DNA from: Desulfitobacterium dichloroeliminans LMG P-21439
Lineage (GTDB): Bacteria; Bacillota; Desulfitobacteriia; Desulfitobacteriales; Desulfitobacteriaceae
Assembly: GCF_000243135.2 (NCBI RefSeq)
Contig: NC_019903.1
Span: 1,402,001 to 1,466,000, forward strand
DNA length: 64,000 nt
Reading direction: 5' to 3'
The notes beneath the pieces were generated by a model. That model was not told where the DNA came from and ran no database searches. It was given only the letters and a program-made list of their open reading frames with translations. The stretch's first letter is position 1. The number at the start of each line of letters is the position of its first letter. The position numbers were made by a program, and so were the translations under genes. This document shows, piece after piece, positions 1-8,371 of this stretch.

Positions 1-2
1 CA

Positions 3-1346
3 TATTTAAGGCTCAGTGAAACGGTCCAGCGTAACGTTCAGGAAAATGATCTAGAGGGTGCCCAAACGATTCATTATGGGGAAGAAATGATGGCTGCGGA
101 TGACTTAATTAAGGATGTCGATAAACTCCTTGAACATAAGACAGAAGCTGTGGCTACGAACATCGGCAACATTCGGCAGATTTCATCACGAGGACTCATG
201 CTTGCTTTCACAATCACCCTTATTTCCATTTTGATTGCTGCTTTAAGCTGGCTGTGGTTATCGAGAAGTATAGTCAGCCCTTTGAGGAATTTAACAGAGA
301 TCAGTTCGAAAATAGCTCGTGGAGATTTGACATTAAAGTTGAATCGACGTGAAACGGCAAAAGATGAAGTGCAACTGTTGTCAAATCATTTTGGAATAAT
401 GGTAGACAATCTACGTGAGTTGATTAGGCAGGTACAAAGCAATGCACAGACAGCAAAACAAACCGTCGATAGCCTAGCGGGTCAAATAGAAGGAGCCCAA
501 GCTGCTTCCGAAGAAGTAGCGGCTTCGATTGAAGAAGTTGCAGGGCACTTGCATGCTCAACAAAATGGCATTGAGGGTATATTTAAAGCGGTTAATCGAA
601 CAGCGGAGGGAATTATTCATATTGAACAGATGGAGAAAAATACGCTTGATGTGGTAAGGCAAAATAGAGAGCGAGCCTTATCGGGGAACACTATTAATTC
701 TAAAGCAATAGCCCAGATGAAAAATATTGTTCTTCAAGAGCAACACATGACCGAAAAGATTCAACAACTCGTAATGGAATCAGGACAAATACAAAGTATT
801 GTGGAAATTATTACAGGATTAGCAGCTCAGACGAATCTTTTGGCTTTAAATGCGGCCATCGAGGCAGCACGTGCCGGTACACACGGACAAGGATTTGCTG
901 TGGTGGCAGAAGAGGTTAGAAAATTAGCGGAGCAATCTGCGCGCTCTGCCAAAGAAATCGCAGGGATTGGATCCTCCATTCGTGAAGGAATGCAAAATGT
1001 TGTGGACGTGATGCAGGTTACGACTCAGGTCGTGGAACAGGGGATGGAGAGTGTTCGGGAGTCTGGGGAAGGCTTTGAACACATTTTAAGTGCTTCGGAT
1101 GAAGCAGTGAGAACGGTTGAACAAGTAAATCAAGCAATCCAACGGATTACTTCTGAAGCTCGGGTCATTGAAAAAACGATACAGGAAATCGCTTTGGCGA
1201 GTCGGAGTGTGAATGAATCAACCGAACAGATTCAAGCGGGGAGTCAAGAAGAAGCCGCAACCATGACGGCTCTATCGAGCCAAATGTTCGATTTTGTATC
1301 CATTTTGCAAGATTTACAGAAAAGAGTTGACCAATTTAAAGTGTAA
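3..1346 (+). CDS. Methyl-accepting chemotaxis protein, 5' end outside window
   Basis: The frame is open to the left edge, so the N-terminal sensor part is missing; the first internal ATG is at 87. From that ATG, residues 34-56 form a hydrophobic membrane segment, followed by a HAMP linker (about 55-107) and a long coiled-coil signalling domain. The hairpin tip is typical of the family (QTNLLALNAAIEAARAG, then GFAVVAEEVRKLAEQS) and contacts CheA/CheW. The upstream part resembles a helical four-helix-bundle ligand domain. It is a transmembrane chemoreceptor; the ligand cannot be told. A hairpin follows at 1410. Confidence 0.93.
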   Translation, partial: YLRLSETVQRNVQENDLEGAQTIHYGEEMMAADDLIKDVDKLLEHKTEAVATNIGNIRQISSRGLMLAFTITLISILIAALSWLWLSRSIVSPLRNLTEISSKIARGDLTLKLNRRETAKDEVQLLSNHFGIMVDNLRELIRQVQSNAQTAKQTVDSLAGQIEGAQAASEEVAASIEEVAGHLHAQQNGIEGIFKAVNRTAEGIIHIEQMEKNTLDVVRQNRERALSGNTINSKAIAQMKNIVLQEQHMTEKIQQLVMESGQIQSIVEIITGLAAQTNLLALNAAIEAARAGTHGQGFAVVAEEVRKLAEQSARSAKEIAGIGSSIREGMQNVVDVMQVTTQVVEQGMESVRESGEGFEHILSASDEAVRTVEQVNQAIQRITSEARVIEKTIQEIALASRSVNESTEQIQAGSQEEAATMTALSSQMFDFVSILQDLQKRVDQFKV

Positions 1347-1409
1347 GCTATTCCAAAATCAGGAGAAAAGGAAAAATTGACTATCATATAAATGAATAAC
1401 GTTAAAAGT

Positions 1410-1446
1410 AAAGGAGAAGGTCGAGATGGTGCTCGCCTTCTCCTTT
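1410..1446. terminator. Bidirectional hairpin between convergent mcp and rsgI
   Basis: The arms AAAGGAGAAGG and CCTTCTCCTTT pair, extended by CGAG/CTCG with one bulged T. The site lies between the convergent ends of the chemoreceptor and rsgI and could stop transcription from both sides. Confidence 0.75.
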
Positions 1447-1452
1447 AAGTGT

Positions 1453-2685
1453 TTACCAGGAACGATAGCTACCTTGATTCGAATCATGATTTGAAGGGGA
1501 ATCTTGCCAGGAGTTCATAGGCTGGGAAGATTGATACTTTTGGTCATGTTCTGTATCAGAATTCCAGTTTCTTCCTTGGGTATCGTCCAAAGCGTTGGAA
1601 TGCGGCATCTGGCTCTGTTGAGGAGGATTTTGAGGGGAATTTTGAGGCCTGGATGGGGGTGTGTTCATGTTCGTAGTGGGAGGTGCGCTCATATTCATTG
1701 ATGACGAATTCTCTGAATGATCTGGAGCACTCGATGGCTTGTTCATATTCATAGATGGTGGTTTGTTTGGATTGCTCGGTCCCATCATCGATTGATTTTG
1801 CGGATTCCCGCCCTTTGAATTCCACGTCGGTTTCCACGGTTCGGAGCGGTCTTGGTTGTGGGTTTCATTGTTCATGGATTGCTGTGGTAACTTGATTTCA
1901 ATGCTTTCATTGGGGAAAAGGTCCGTTACATTGGTTTTGACGTCAGATAACGCTTTTTGCAGATTACCGCTTTGGATTGCATCAGGATGAAGGTCAATTC
2001 CTCTTTCTTGGCAGCGTTCATAAATCAGGTGACTATTTACCGACATACCATGATCGAGGGCTTTTTCACGGATTTTTTCATCCGATTGACCAACCACTAA
2101 GTTTCCTTGGAGATTGAGGCGTGACATTTCATTTTGGATCGACGTCTTTAGTACTTCACTATCGAGATTGCTATTCATCCATTTAGATAAGGGGATGAGT
2201 CGAGCGAGAACAAGGTTTTCGTTCGACTTTAAATTACCCTCTTTTGCAGCATTTTCAATGATGAGATCGATCGCTTGGTAAGCATCTTTCCCTTCGAGAG
2301 TTTGGTTATCAGGAATAGAAGTCCCACCGCTCATATCGCGCACTTCGATAACTTTTCCGTCATTATTCACAAGAAGTTCGATGCTCTGATCCTTATCCCC
2401 TCGATCCATATCCAGTGCAACCGATGCAACAGCCATGTTTGGAAGGGCAAAAACATAAAACGCTGTGAGACTCATCCCAAGCAATAATGCGGCTGCTGAT
2501 GCCGTATATTTCCACCAAGAACGATTCGGCAGCCCAGATCGCTTGGGTTTTAGATTAACTTCGATCGTATCCCCGATTTTCGGGGGAATGTTAGGTGTTG
2601 GAATTTCCAGAAAATCCCCCTTTTCAGTTAGGATGACCATCATTTTTGTGGAGATCCTCATAACCATTCCTAAATTCTTTTTCAT
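1453..2685 (-). CDS. rsgI: Anti-sigma-I factor RsgI-like membrane protein
   Basis: This 410-residue protein has the RsgI layout. A short cytoplasmic N-terminal domain (about 1-55, with MVILTEKGDFLEIP) would bind SigI. One membrane helix follows at about 59-82, then an extracytoplasmic domain. The C-terminal 140 residues are low-complexity, rich in Asn, Pro, Met, Ser and Gln, and end in Trp. It starts 12 bp after the sigI stop, so the two are co-transcribed. In characterised RsgI proteins the outer domain senses an external cue and controls release of SigI; here the outer domain carries no recognisable carbohydrate-binding module. Its Gln/Asn-rich tail resembles the small secreted proteins encoded just downstream of sigI. 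Confidence 0.88.
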   Translation of the reverse strand: MKKNLGMVMRISTKMMVILTEKGDFLEIPTPNIPPKIGDTIEVNLKPKRSGLPNRSWWKYTASAAALLLGMSLTAFYVFALPNMAVASVALDMDRGDKDQSIELLVNNDGKVIEVRDMSGGTSIPDNQTLEGKDAYQAIDLIIENAAKEGNLKSNENLVLARLIPLSKWMNSNLDSEVLKTSIQNEMSRLNLQGNLVVGQSDEKIREKALDHGMSVNSHLIYERCQERGIDLHPDAIQSGNLQKALSDVKTNVTDLFPNESIEIKLPQQSMNNETHNQDRSEPWKPTWNSKGGNPQNQSMMGPSNPNKPPSMNMNKPSSAPDHSENSSSMNMSAPPTTNMNTPPSRPQNSPQNPPQQSQMPHSNALDDTQGRNWNSDTEHDQKYQSSQPMNSWQDSPSNHDSNQGSYRSW

Positions 2686-2697
2686 ATCGCGACCACC

Positions 2698-3429
2698 TTA
2701 CTCTGTAAGTTCTGTAGTGATTTCGAGAAAGGTTTTAAGAGCATAAAATTCGGATTCGGAAAGAATCAAAGCGAGAGCGATGATATATTTTCTGCCTTTC
2801 TCTAGGACCTTGCGTTTGACCCGAGTTAAAAGTTCAAGCTCTTTCATCGGAAGGAGCTTTTGTTTTTTGAGTTGGGCAAGTAAGTGGGGGTAGTTAACCA
2901 AAGTCAGAGTCACACGAATGAGCGTCTCTTTACTGTCCCGATGTTTTGGAGAAACCTTCACCAGGTCATCTAAGGTTACGCCGTATTCGTTGAGAACCCG
3001 GACATAATTCTCGATAACCTCAGCAAATTGCATCTTCTTTTGTTCTTCTTGATACTGCTCTTGGGAGAGATTCATATCATAGCGACTCAGTTCCTCATCC
3101 TCGGGATTCATCGGGGATAAAGAAAGATGTTGATGCTTCCCTTCTTTACGAAAGTAATCCACAAGTCTTCGATGAATGACGGTTTGGGCAAAACTAAGAA
3201 ATTCCGCGCCGCCTTGAGGATTAAAGTGGTCAATGGCTTCATTAAAAGCCAACAGGGCAATGCTCAGTTCATCATCGTTATCCCACGTTAAATAGCGGTT
3301 GCAAATTTTTGAACTCACCTTCGCAATAAAGGGCTTATAGGATTGGATAAGTTCTTCCCGAGCGAGAGTATCGCCTTGTTGAGCTGAGACGAGGTTTTCT
3401 TTGAAAGGCAGACCTTGCATCTTTATCAC
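2698..3429 (-). CDS. sigI: RNA polymerase sigma factor SigI
   Basis: This 243-residue protein has a sigma-70 region 2 (about 45-110, around WDNDDELSIALLAFNEAIDHF and YFRKE) and a divergent C-terminal region typical of SigI rather than of ECF factors. The ATG has a GGAG ribosome site 8 bp upstream. The gene leads the sigI-rsgI operon. SigI factors respond to heat or envelope/polysaccharide cues in Bacillus and Clostridium; the stimulus here is unknown. The promoter carries the 11-bp repeat array described separately. Confidence 0.9.
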   Translation of the reverse strand: MIKMQGLPFKENLVSAQQGDTLAREELIQSYKPFIAKVSSKICNRYLTWDNDDELSIALLAFNEAIDHFNPQGGAEFLSFAQTVIHRRLVDYFRKEGKHQHLSLSPMNPEDEELSRYDMNLSQEQYQEEQKKMQFAEVIENYVRVLNEYGVTLDDLVKVSPKHRDSKETLIRVTLTLVNYPHLLAQLKKQKLLPMKELELLTRVKRKVLEKGRKYIIALALILSESEFYALKTFLEITTELTE

Positions 3430-3494
3430 TCCGCTTATTATTCATTCGTAAAGCTAAAAGAGGTTTTGAGGGGTAGCTTTAGAAATCAAAGTCC

Positions 3495-3549
3495 ATTATA
3501 AGTTTTCAATGTCACAGAACTGTCACATTTCTTAGGATTTTTTGTTACA
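3495..3549 (-). promoter_or_regulatory. sigI promoter with 11-bp direct repeats
   Basis: Read on the minus strand, TGTAACA (starting at 3549), a degenerate ATCCTAA (3538), TGTGACA (3527) and TGTGACA (3516) are spaced exactly 11 bp apart. A TATAAT -10 starts at 3500, 16 bp after the last repeat start. There is no separate -35. The layout matches activation by an OmpR/PhoB-family regulator. A weaker ACCCC...CGAA pair near 3445-3474 could be a SigI autoregulatory promoter. Confidence 0.6.
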
Positions 3550-3732
3550 TAAGGTTTCGGCTGAAGATCTGAGAATTTTAAATCCCAACTCTAAATACAA
3601 AATGTAGTTGTTAAAAAATGAACTAATTTTCACATAAAAATCACAAAGAGTTTAAACAAATGAGATAATAATGTGATACTCATCCATTAGAATCAAGGTC
3701 GAAACGAGGAAATGTAAAGGAGTCGTTGATAT

Positions 3733-4078
3733 ATGCAGAAAAACTACGAAAAGGAAAAAATCTTACGAAGAATTAAGATCATTCGCGGACAGCTTAGTGC
3801 AATCGAAAGAATGATTGAAGAGGAGAAGACACCTGAGGAAATCCTCCCCCCAGCTAACGGCTGTTCGTTCCGCGATTCATCATGTTTCAGTTCTGGAAAC
3901 TCAGGACTATGTACAAAATGAAATCGATAAATCTATAGAACAAGGAGGAGAACAAAACGAAGTCTACGAGGCTATCGAAAAATTATTGGATTTAAATAAA
4001 AATGCTCTATTTTTTGCAGGCGATTTGATACCGGCTAAAACCCCCGATTCAGAATGGGTACTCACTAAGCACGCATAG
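3733..4078 (+). pseudogene. CsoR/FrmR-family regulator, frameshifted in a C tract
   Basis: The first frame gives an N-terminal CsoR-like helix (RRIKIIRGQLSAIERMIEEE). The second gives the rest (PQLTAVRSAIHHVSVLETQ and a helical tail). They join across a run of six C at 3846-3851; five C would restore one reading frame of about 114 residues. Compared with the CsoR family, the three metal ligands (Cys, His, Cys) align with Pro, Tyr and Glu, so even the repaired protein should not bind Cu(I) in the usual way. A good AAAGGAG ribosome site precedes the ATG. It may be a sequencing error, a phase-variable tract or a real pseudogene. Confidence 0.72.
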
Positions 4079-4218
4079 AGATTAATTGGTCAGATCGGGA
4101 TTGTGCTCTTCGTTTCGAATGGCTTAAAAACAGAATATGTCCTTCTTGGCTGAGCATTTTGAAGGTAATTTGTGGAATTCGGAGATCGATCAATAAAGTT
4201 TAAGAAAGGATGTAACTA

Positions 4219-4341
4219 ATGATTTATCTTTCCATTATTGCAACAATCGTGTCATTCTTTGCTTTTCTGGGGTTAGTTTTTACTATGATCCTTGGCACAA
4301 GTCTTTGGGGGATCAAGAAAGTTTATAAATCATTCAATTGA
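4219..4341 (+). CDS. Small single-span membrane protein, 40 aa
   Basis: A 40-residue reading frame with an AAGAAAGGA ribosome site 8 bp upstream. Residues 2-33 are almost wholly hydrophobic (MIYLSIIATIVSFF...), followed by a short basic tail (KKVYKSFN), which suggests an inner-membrane peptide with the tail in the cytoplasm. The function is unknown. It lies downstream of the broken CsoR-like gene. Confidence 0.5.
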   Translation: MIYLSIIATIVSFFAFLGLVFTMILGTSLWGIKKVYKSFN

Positions 4342-4667
4342 AATCTAAATCTAAATTAAGTGGTATCGGAATTTATACAGTGTAGCTTCGCCATTAAATT
4401 TTATAGATTAAGAGTTTAGAGTCTAAATAGATTGAAAAGTTGGAAAAAAAGTTAATAAAATTTTCTAAGAGCCACCCCCTAAAATGTCAAAAGGGTTTGC
4501 GAATGACTTCGTGAAAAGAGAGGTGGTCCTGAAAAAAGCTTCGAGCAATGTTCATTTGCAAGAACTGAAGGTAGAATTCAGAGTACATCATACTCGAAAC
4601 ATCAAACTAAATTGAAAGTAAAACTCGAGAAGAAATGTATTAAAGCAAAATCAGAAAAGTAATATTA
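4342..4667. other. Intergenic stretch without a gene
   Basis: About 325 AT-rich bases between the small membrane protein and the first copy of the duplicated secreted-protein gene. I see no open frame with a ribosome site, no clear terminator and no 11-bp repeat array. Confidence 0.5.
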
Positions 4668-4686
4668 GAAAGGAAGATATTTGATC

Positions 4687-5316
4687 ATGAAAAACTTAAA
4701 AAATTCTCTTTTAGTCAGTGCGTTATCTTTAGGAATTGTCATGGGAGGCGTAGGGATTGCCAGTGCGGCGACTTCCACGGATTATTCACAACGAATCGCG
4801 GATTGGATTAAAAATGACCCCAATCCAATGGTCATGAACATGAATTCAACCGTTCCTACCTCAGCAGCCCCGACGGGTGCAACACTGGTTGATTCCAGCA
4901 GCGCAAGCTCCAGTAACTCCACTCAGGCGACTCCGAATAACACTCAGCAGCCGACAACACAGCCCGCAGTTCAACCGTCTCCACAGCAATTCACATCCGC
5001 TCAAGTTGCTCCCCAAAAACCGGCCGCAGAACAAACAGCCCCCCAATCGGTGACTCTGCGTCAACCTGTCGTCTCAGGAGCGAACATGAGTCAAAGCGAT
5101 TTGTATAATCAGATGGTGAATAACTGCATCGAGTGGGATCAACAAATGATGCAGCAATATGCAAACCCGCAAAACCGAGCGGCTATGCAACAACAATGGC
5201 AAAATCGAGTCCAACCCTCTCACAACGTCCAAAAATCGAATCCTAATTGGAATTCCAACTATGGTTCGAATGGCAATCGAATGTCCGAGAATGGGTCCGG
5301 CAGTATGGGTTGGTAA
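4687..5316 (+). CDS. Secreted Gln/Asn/Pro-rich protein, copy 1
   Basis: A signal peptide (residues 1-28, ending GIASAA) precedes a mature part of about 180 residues. The mature part has a low-complexity Ser/Thr/Gln/Pro stretch (about 45-120), then an Asn/Gln/Met-rich tail ending NGSGSMGW. I know no domain in it. I chose the ATG at 4687; a TTG at 4681 is an alternative. The tail resembles that of RsgI, so a cell-surface or spore-envelope matrix role is conceivable, but this is inference. Its near-identical paralogue is at 6441, from which it differs at four residues (Glu/Ala, Leu/Pro, His/Gln, Glu/Gly). Confidence 0.8.
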   Translation: MKNLKNSLLVSALSLGIVMGGVGIASAATSTDYSQRIADWIKNDPNPMVMNMNSTVPTSAAPTGATLVDSSSASSSNSTQATPNNTQQPTTQPAVQPSPQQFTSAQVAPQKPAAEQTAPQSVTLRQPVVSGANMSQSDLYNQMVNNCIEWDQQMMQQYANPQNRAAMQQQWQNRVQPSHNVQKSNPNWNSNYGSNGNRMSENGSGSMGW

Positions 5317-5332
5317 GATGCATAAATTTGAA

Positions 5333-5362
5333 GCGACAGGGAGATAGGCCCTGTCGCTTTTA
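5333..5362 (+). terminator. Rho-independent terminator
   Basis: GCGACAGGG pairs with CCCTGTCGC around a short loop and is followed by TTTTATC. It is part of the duplicated unit. Confidence 0.88.
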
Positions 5363-5461
5363 TCATTTTAGATGGATTTTTGGGTTTATGGGATCTAAAG
5401 GTCTTATAGCAAAGAATTTTTAATAAAGATTTTCATTCCCACGCATCAAATATAACAAAAA

Positions 5462-5505
5462 GTTTATACAATCGTGATTCTGCTGTTAAATATATTCTCT
5501 ATAAT
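5462..5505 (+). promoter_or_regulatory. Promoter with degenerate 11-bp repeats
   Basis: CGTGATT (5473) and TGTTAAA (5484) are 11 bp apart, with a weaker GTTTATA at 5462. TATAAT starts at 5500, exactly 16 bp after the last repeat. It points to the 21-residue ORF and the XRE gene. Confidence 0.5.
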
Positions 5506-5597
5506 CCGTTATGTAAGGACTTGAGTGGTCTCTGATTTTACAAAGAAATGCTTTGCATAAAAATCTAAAGTGTTGAAATCAAATTGGAGGAAAAACG

Positions 5598-5663
5598 ATG
5601 CGAATTTTATTAAGCGTACTTCTTGGATGGGAAAATCTTATCTACCTTATCAGCAAAAAGTAA
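5598..5663 (+). CDS. Possible 21-aa leader peptide
   Basis: MRILLSVLLGWENLIYLISK plus a final Lys, behind a strong TTGGAGG ribosome site. It lies between the 5500 promoter and the XRE gene. It could be a small membrane-active or leader peptide; it is too short to classify. Confidence 0.4.
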   Translation: MRILLSVLLGWENLIYLISKK

Positions 5664-5729
5664 AAGAATAACTTTCTCTATAACTTAATCGCAAGGTTCT
5701 CAAATATTTAAGGAAAGGAGGATGGTAGG

Positions 5730-6164
5730 ATGAAAAAGGCTCAAGCCATCCTGAATAATGAATTGCAACTCTTAAGTCAGTTTGGTCAATATCTATATCA
5801 GTTACGGGCCCAACGAAGTCTTTCCTTAATCAAATTGGGGGTCCGTTTAGGGATCAATGCCTCGTATCTCTCTGAACTAGAGCGGGGTCTGAAAATGCCT
5901 CAGGATGAATTAGTTTCACGCATTGCCGCTTTTTTTGGACTGGATGAAAACGGACTTTTTGAGATGTTAGGGAAGGTTCCTTTAAGTGTGCGCCAGGAAA
6001 TTGAGCAGAATCTTTTACTGCAAACGACATTGAAAGAAATGAGTGAGTCTCAGTTTTCGCGGCAAAGGAAACAAGAACTTTATGGAGAGTTTTATAATTT
6101 GGTTAAACGTACTAAAAACAATTTAAGAGCTACCCCTCTAAATGCTGTAAAGGTTGTCGAATGA
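5730..6164 (+). CDS. XRE-family transcriptional regulator
   Basis: This 144-residue protein has a Cro/CI-type helix-turn-helix at about residues 17-75 (SLIKLGVRLGINASYLSELERG, then a DELVSRIAAFFGLDE segment). A helical C-terminal tail probably mediates dimerisation. The AGGAGG site is well placed. It sits between the two copies of the duplicated secreted-protein gene and may regulate them, though no operator is evident. Confidence 0.85.
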   Translation: MKKAQAILNNELQLLSQFGQYLYQLRAQRSLSLIKLGVRLGINASYLSELERGLKMPQDELVSRIAAFFGLDENGLFEMLGKVPLSVRQEIEQNLLLQTTLKEMSESQFSRQRKQELYGEFYNLVKRTKNNLRATPLNAVKVVE

Positions 6165-6207
6165 TTATATGAAACCGAGAGAGGCTTAGAAAGGAGGAGT
6201 GTGCCAC

Positions 6208-6405
6208 ATGTGTGCCAGTGGAATTGTTATTTTTCCGAAGTCAAATCAATTTAGCGTTCGGACTAATAAAACAAACTTGAACAATGGTGGGGTCTTATCT
6301 CATTCTTTTTACATCGGTCTTAGAAATTTGGATCGAAAAATCTTAATGTCCCGATTAACACCACGTGTGTTGAATACAAAGAACCTTCAACGTTTCACAC
6401 TTTAA
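6208..6405 (+). CDS. Hypothetical protein, 65 aa
   Basis: A short frame with a strong AAGGAGGAG site 10 bp before the ATG at 6208 (a GTG at 6199 overlaps the site and is less likely). The product begins MCASGIVIFPKS and is moderately basic. I do not recognise it. It ends just upstream of the second copy of the duplication. Confidence 0.4.
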   Translation: MCASGIVIFPKSNQFSVRTNKTNLNNGGVLSHSFYIGLRNLDRKILMSRLTPRVLNTKNLQRFTL

Positions 6406-6440
6406 TCTAAAAATATTTAATGAAAGGAAGATATTTGATC

Positions 6441-7070
6441 ATGAAAAACTTAAAAAATTCTCTTTTAGTCAGTGCGTTATCTTTAGGAATTGTCATGGGA
6501 GGCGTAGGGATTGCCAGTGCGGCGACTTCCACGGATTATTCACAACGAATCGCGGATTGGATTAAAAATGACCCCAATCCAATGGTCATGAACATGAATT
6601 CAACCGTTCCTACCTCAGCAGCCCCGACGGGTGCAACACTGGTTGATTCCAGCAGCGCAAGCTCCAGTAACTCCACTCAGGCGACTCCGAATAACACTCA
6701 GCAGCCGACAACACAGCCCGCAGTTCAACCGTCTCCACAGCAATTCACATCCGCTCAAGTTGCTCCCCAAAAACCGGCCGCAGCACAAACAGCCCCCCAA
6801 TCGGTGACTCCGCGTCAACCTGTCGTCTCAGGAGCGAACATGAGTCAAAGCGATTTGTATAATCAGATGGTGAATAACTGCATCGAGTGGGATCAACAAA
6901 TGATGCAGCAATATGCAAACCCGCAAAACCGAGCGGCTATGCAACAACAATGGCAAAATCGAGTCCAACCCTCTCAAAACGTCCAAAAATCGAATCCTAA
7001 TTGGAATTCCAACTATGGTTCGAATGGCAATCGAATGTCCGGGAATGGGTCCGGCAGTATGGGTTGGTAA
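6441..7070 (+). CDS. Secreted Gln/Asn/Pro-rich protein, copy 2
   Basis: Same length and signal peptide as the copy at 4687. The four differences to copy 1 all change amino acids, and no silent difference was found. An in-frame ATG at 6420 would extend the protein by seven residues but overlaps the ribosome site, so the ATG at 6441 is preferred. It is exported and has unknown function. The first copy has RMSENG near its end where this one has RMSGNG. Confidence 0.8.
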   Translation: MKNLKNSLLVSALSLGIVMGGVGIASAATSTDYSQRIADWIKNDPNPMVMNMNSTVPTSAAPTGATLVDSSSASSSNSTQATPNNTQQPTTQPAVQPSPQQFTSAQVAPQKPAAAQTAPQSVTPRQPVVSGANMSQSDLYNQMVNNCIEWDQQMMQQYANPQNRAAMQQQWQNRVQPSQNVQKSNPNWNSNYGSNGNRMSGNGSGSMGW

Positions 7071-7086
7071 GATGCATAAATTTGAA

Positions 7087-7116
7087 GCGACAGGGAGATA
7101 GGCCCTGTCGCTTTTA
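7087..7116 (+). terminator. Rho-independent terminator (duplicate)
   Basis: The same GCGACAGGG/CCCTGTCGC hairpin with a T tract as at 5333. Confidence 0.88.
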
Positions 7117-7234
7117 TCGAATCAATCACTCTTTAAATTGAAATCAAACTTTTCAGGGAATTAATTACGAACTTAATTTATGAGTAGACCGATTCAATAA
7201 GAATTGTTTAAGAGGAATTACTGGAGAGGAGTTA

Positions 7235-7510
7235 TTAAGGAATCCATAGTTTTTGCCCGGGATAGATTCTATTGGGATTACTAAGACTATTCGCGTGTAT
7301 TATCGACTGCATACTCGTGCCATATTTCCGAGAAATATTATAAATAGTATCCCCGCGATTCACAGTATAAGTGCGGGTTGGCGCTTTATATTGTTGTGAC
7401 ATCTTCGACGTGCTTGGAACATAATCCTGACGTTGCGTTTGCCAGCGATCCTGCATACCGTACATATCGTGCACGCCTTGCATGGCCTGCATACCCCGCA
7501 TTCCGTACAT
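7235..7510 (-). CDS. LysM-domain protein, 91 aa
   Basis: The C-terminal half (about 47-91) is one LysM domain: YTVNRGDTIYNISRKYG... ending PGQKLWIP. LysM binds N-acetylglucosamine in peptidoglycan or spore cortex. The N-terminal half is rich in Met, Gly, Gln and Tyr and has no signal peptide. That combination is common in spore-coat or cortex-associated proteins made in the mother cell, so a sporulation role is plausible. GGAGGG lies before the ATG at 7510; the upstream GTG at 7525 overlaps this site. Confidence 0.82.
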   Translation of the reverse strand: MYGMRGMQAMQGVHDMYGMQDRWQTQRQDYVPSTSKMSQQYKAPTRTYTVNRGDTIYNISRKYGTSMQSIIHANSLSNPNRIYPGQKLWIP

Positions 7511-7673
7511 TCTCTTTCCCTCCACTTTTTACAACAGTTAGCGTATTACCATTATATAGAATATGTTTTTTTTTGTGTTTGTACACTACGCATTTTTGGA
7601 AAATATTTCATATTGCATCAGTAGTGTATGACCAATCCTTAACCTTAATGACTAGCTAGCAATATTACAAAAA

Positions 7674-7717
7674 TGTTAAAATTCTGTAACGTGAATGTGT
7701 CGAGTGAATTTTATAAT
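7674..7717 (+). promoter_or_regulatory. Promoter with three 11-bp repeats
   Basis: TGTTAAA (7674), TGTAACG (7685) and TGTGTCG (7696) are spaced 11 bp. TATAAT starts at 7712, 16 bp after the last repeat. A degenerate TATTACA lies one more period upstream at 7663. It drives the secreted protein at 7752. Confidence 0.65.
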
Positions 7718-7751
7718 AGAGTTAACTTAATGAGAACAGGAGGATATAAAA

Positions 7752-8075
7752 ATGAAAAGTATGAAAAAGTTTATAGCCGTATTTTTGGGAGCAGCCGTAT
7801 TGACAGTTGGCTTATCAGCTGCAAAAGTTAATGCTGCACCGCTATCACCACAGAATTATTGGGTGGCACAACAAGCGGATCAAAATCAAACGGTGCCAAA
7901 CACTCAGCCATCGGTACAGCAGGGTTCAGCCTATTACCCTAACTATGGCAATGGGTACAATTACATGAACCCAGGGTATCGATGGAATAATGGGTGGTGG
8001 AATAATTCCGGAAATGCCCGTTGGAGCGGTTATAATGGTTGGGGCATGGGTCAGTCCGGCTGGTGGTGCTGGTAA
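7752..8075 (+). CDS. Small secreted Trp/Asn/Gly-rich protein
   Basis: This 107-residue product has a signal peptide (about 1-28, ending KVNAAP). The short mature protein is rich in Asn, Tyr, Trp and Gly (YYPNYGNGYNYMNPGYRWNN) and ends GWWCW. AGGAGG lies 8 bp upstream. I recognise no domain. The composition recalls the other small exported proteins in this region. The gene is followed after 31 bp by the SHOCT-type membrane protein and is probably co-transcribed with it. Confidence 0.75.
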   Translation: MKSMKKFIAVFLGAAVLTVGLSAAKVNAAPLSPQNYWVAQQADQNQTVPNTQPSVQQGSAYYPNYGNGYNYMNPGYRWNNGWWNNSGNARWSGYNGWGMGQSGWWCW

Positions 8076-8106
8076 CAAAAAGTCGTCATGGAGAGGGGCT
8101 AAGGTC

Positions 8107-8367
8107 ATGTTTGGAGGTTGGGGATGTAGTCCATTTTGGGGTGAAGGATTCTGGGGGATTGGATTACTTGGAATGAGTATAAATTTAATTTTCTGGATTC
8201 TTCTAGTTGCCCTGATTGTTTACTTATTCCGTAAACTCGGTACAGGTTTTCGTAAACCAGCGTTTGCAGGTCGCGATGATGCATTGAGTATTCTTCGTGA
8301 ACGCTTTGCAAGAGGGGAGATCGATAGCGAAGAATACGAGCGGCGCAAACAGGATCTACACAGATAA
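8107..8367 (+). CDS. Membrane protein with C-terminal SHOCT motif
   Basis: This 86-residue protein has a Gly/Trp-rich N-terminus (MFGGWGCSPFWGEGFWGIG), one membrane helix (about 24-43) and a C-terminal SHOCT-like motif (ILRERFARGEIDSEEYERRKQDL). SHOCT motifs are short oligomerisation modules often found at protein ends. I chose the ATG at 8107, since the longer upstream frame overlaps the secreted protein gene. It is probably an envelope-stress-type accessory protein. A terminator follows. Confidence 0.8.
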   Translation: MFGGWGCSPFWGEGFWGIGLLGMSINLIFWILLVALIVYLFRKLGTGFRKPAFAGRDDALSILRERFARGEIDSEEYERRKQDLHR

Positions 8368-8371
8368 AGTC

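Larger units (their letters stand above)
4668..5364 (+). repeat. 697-bp direct duplication, copy 1
   Basis: It matches 6422-7118 at a constant offset of 1754 bp. It covers the ribosome site, a whole gene and its terminator. Identity starts at GAAAGGAAG and ends at TTTTATC just after the terminator. I find only four base differences, all inside the gene. Confidence 0.95.
6422..7118 (+). repeat. 697-bp direct duplication, copy 2
   Basis: Copy of 4668-5364 with four base differences. Recombination between the copies would delete the intervening XRE gene. Confidence 0.95.

Noticed and set aside
1556-1837. Minus-strand 93-codon frame within rsgI
   Set aside because: It is a shadow of the low-complexity rsgI 3' part in another frame, without a ribosome site.
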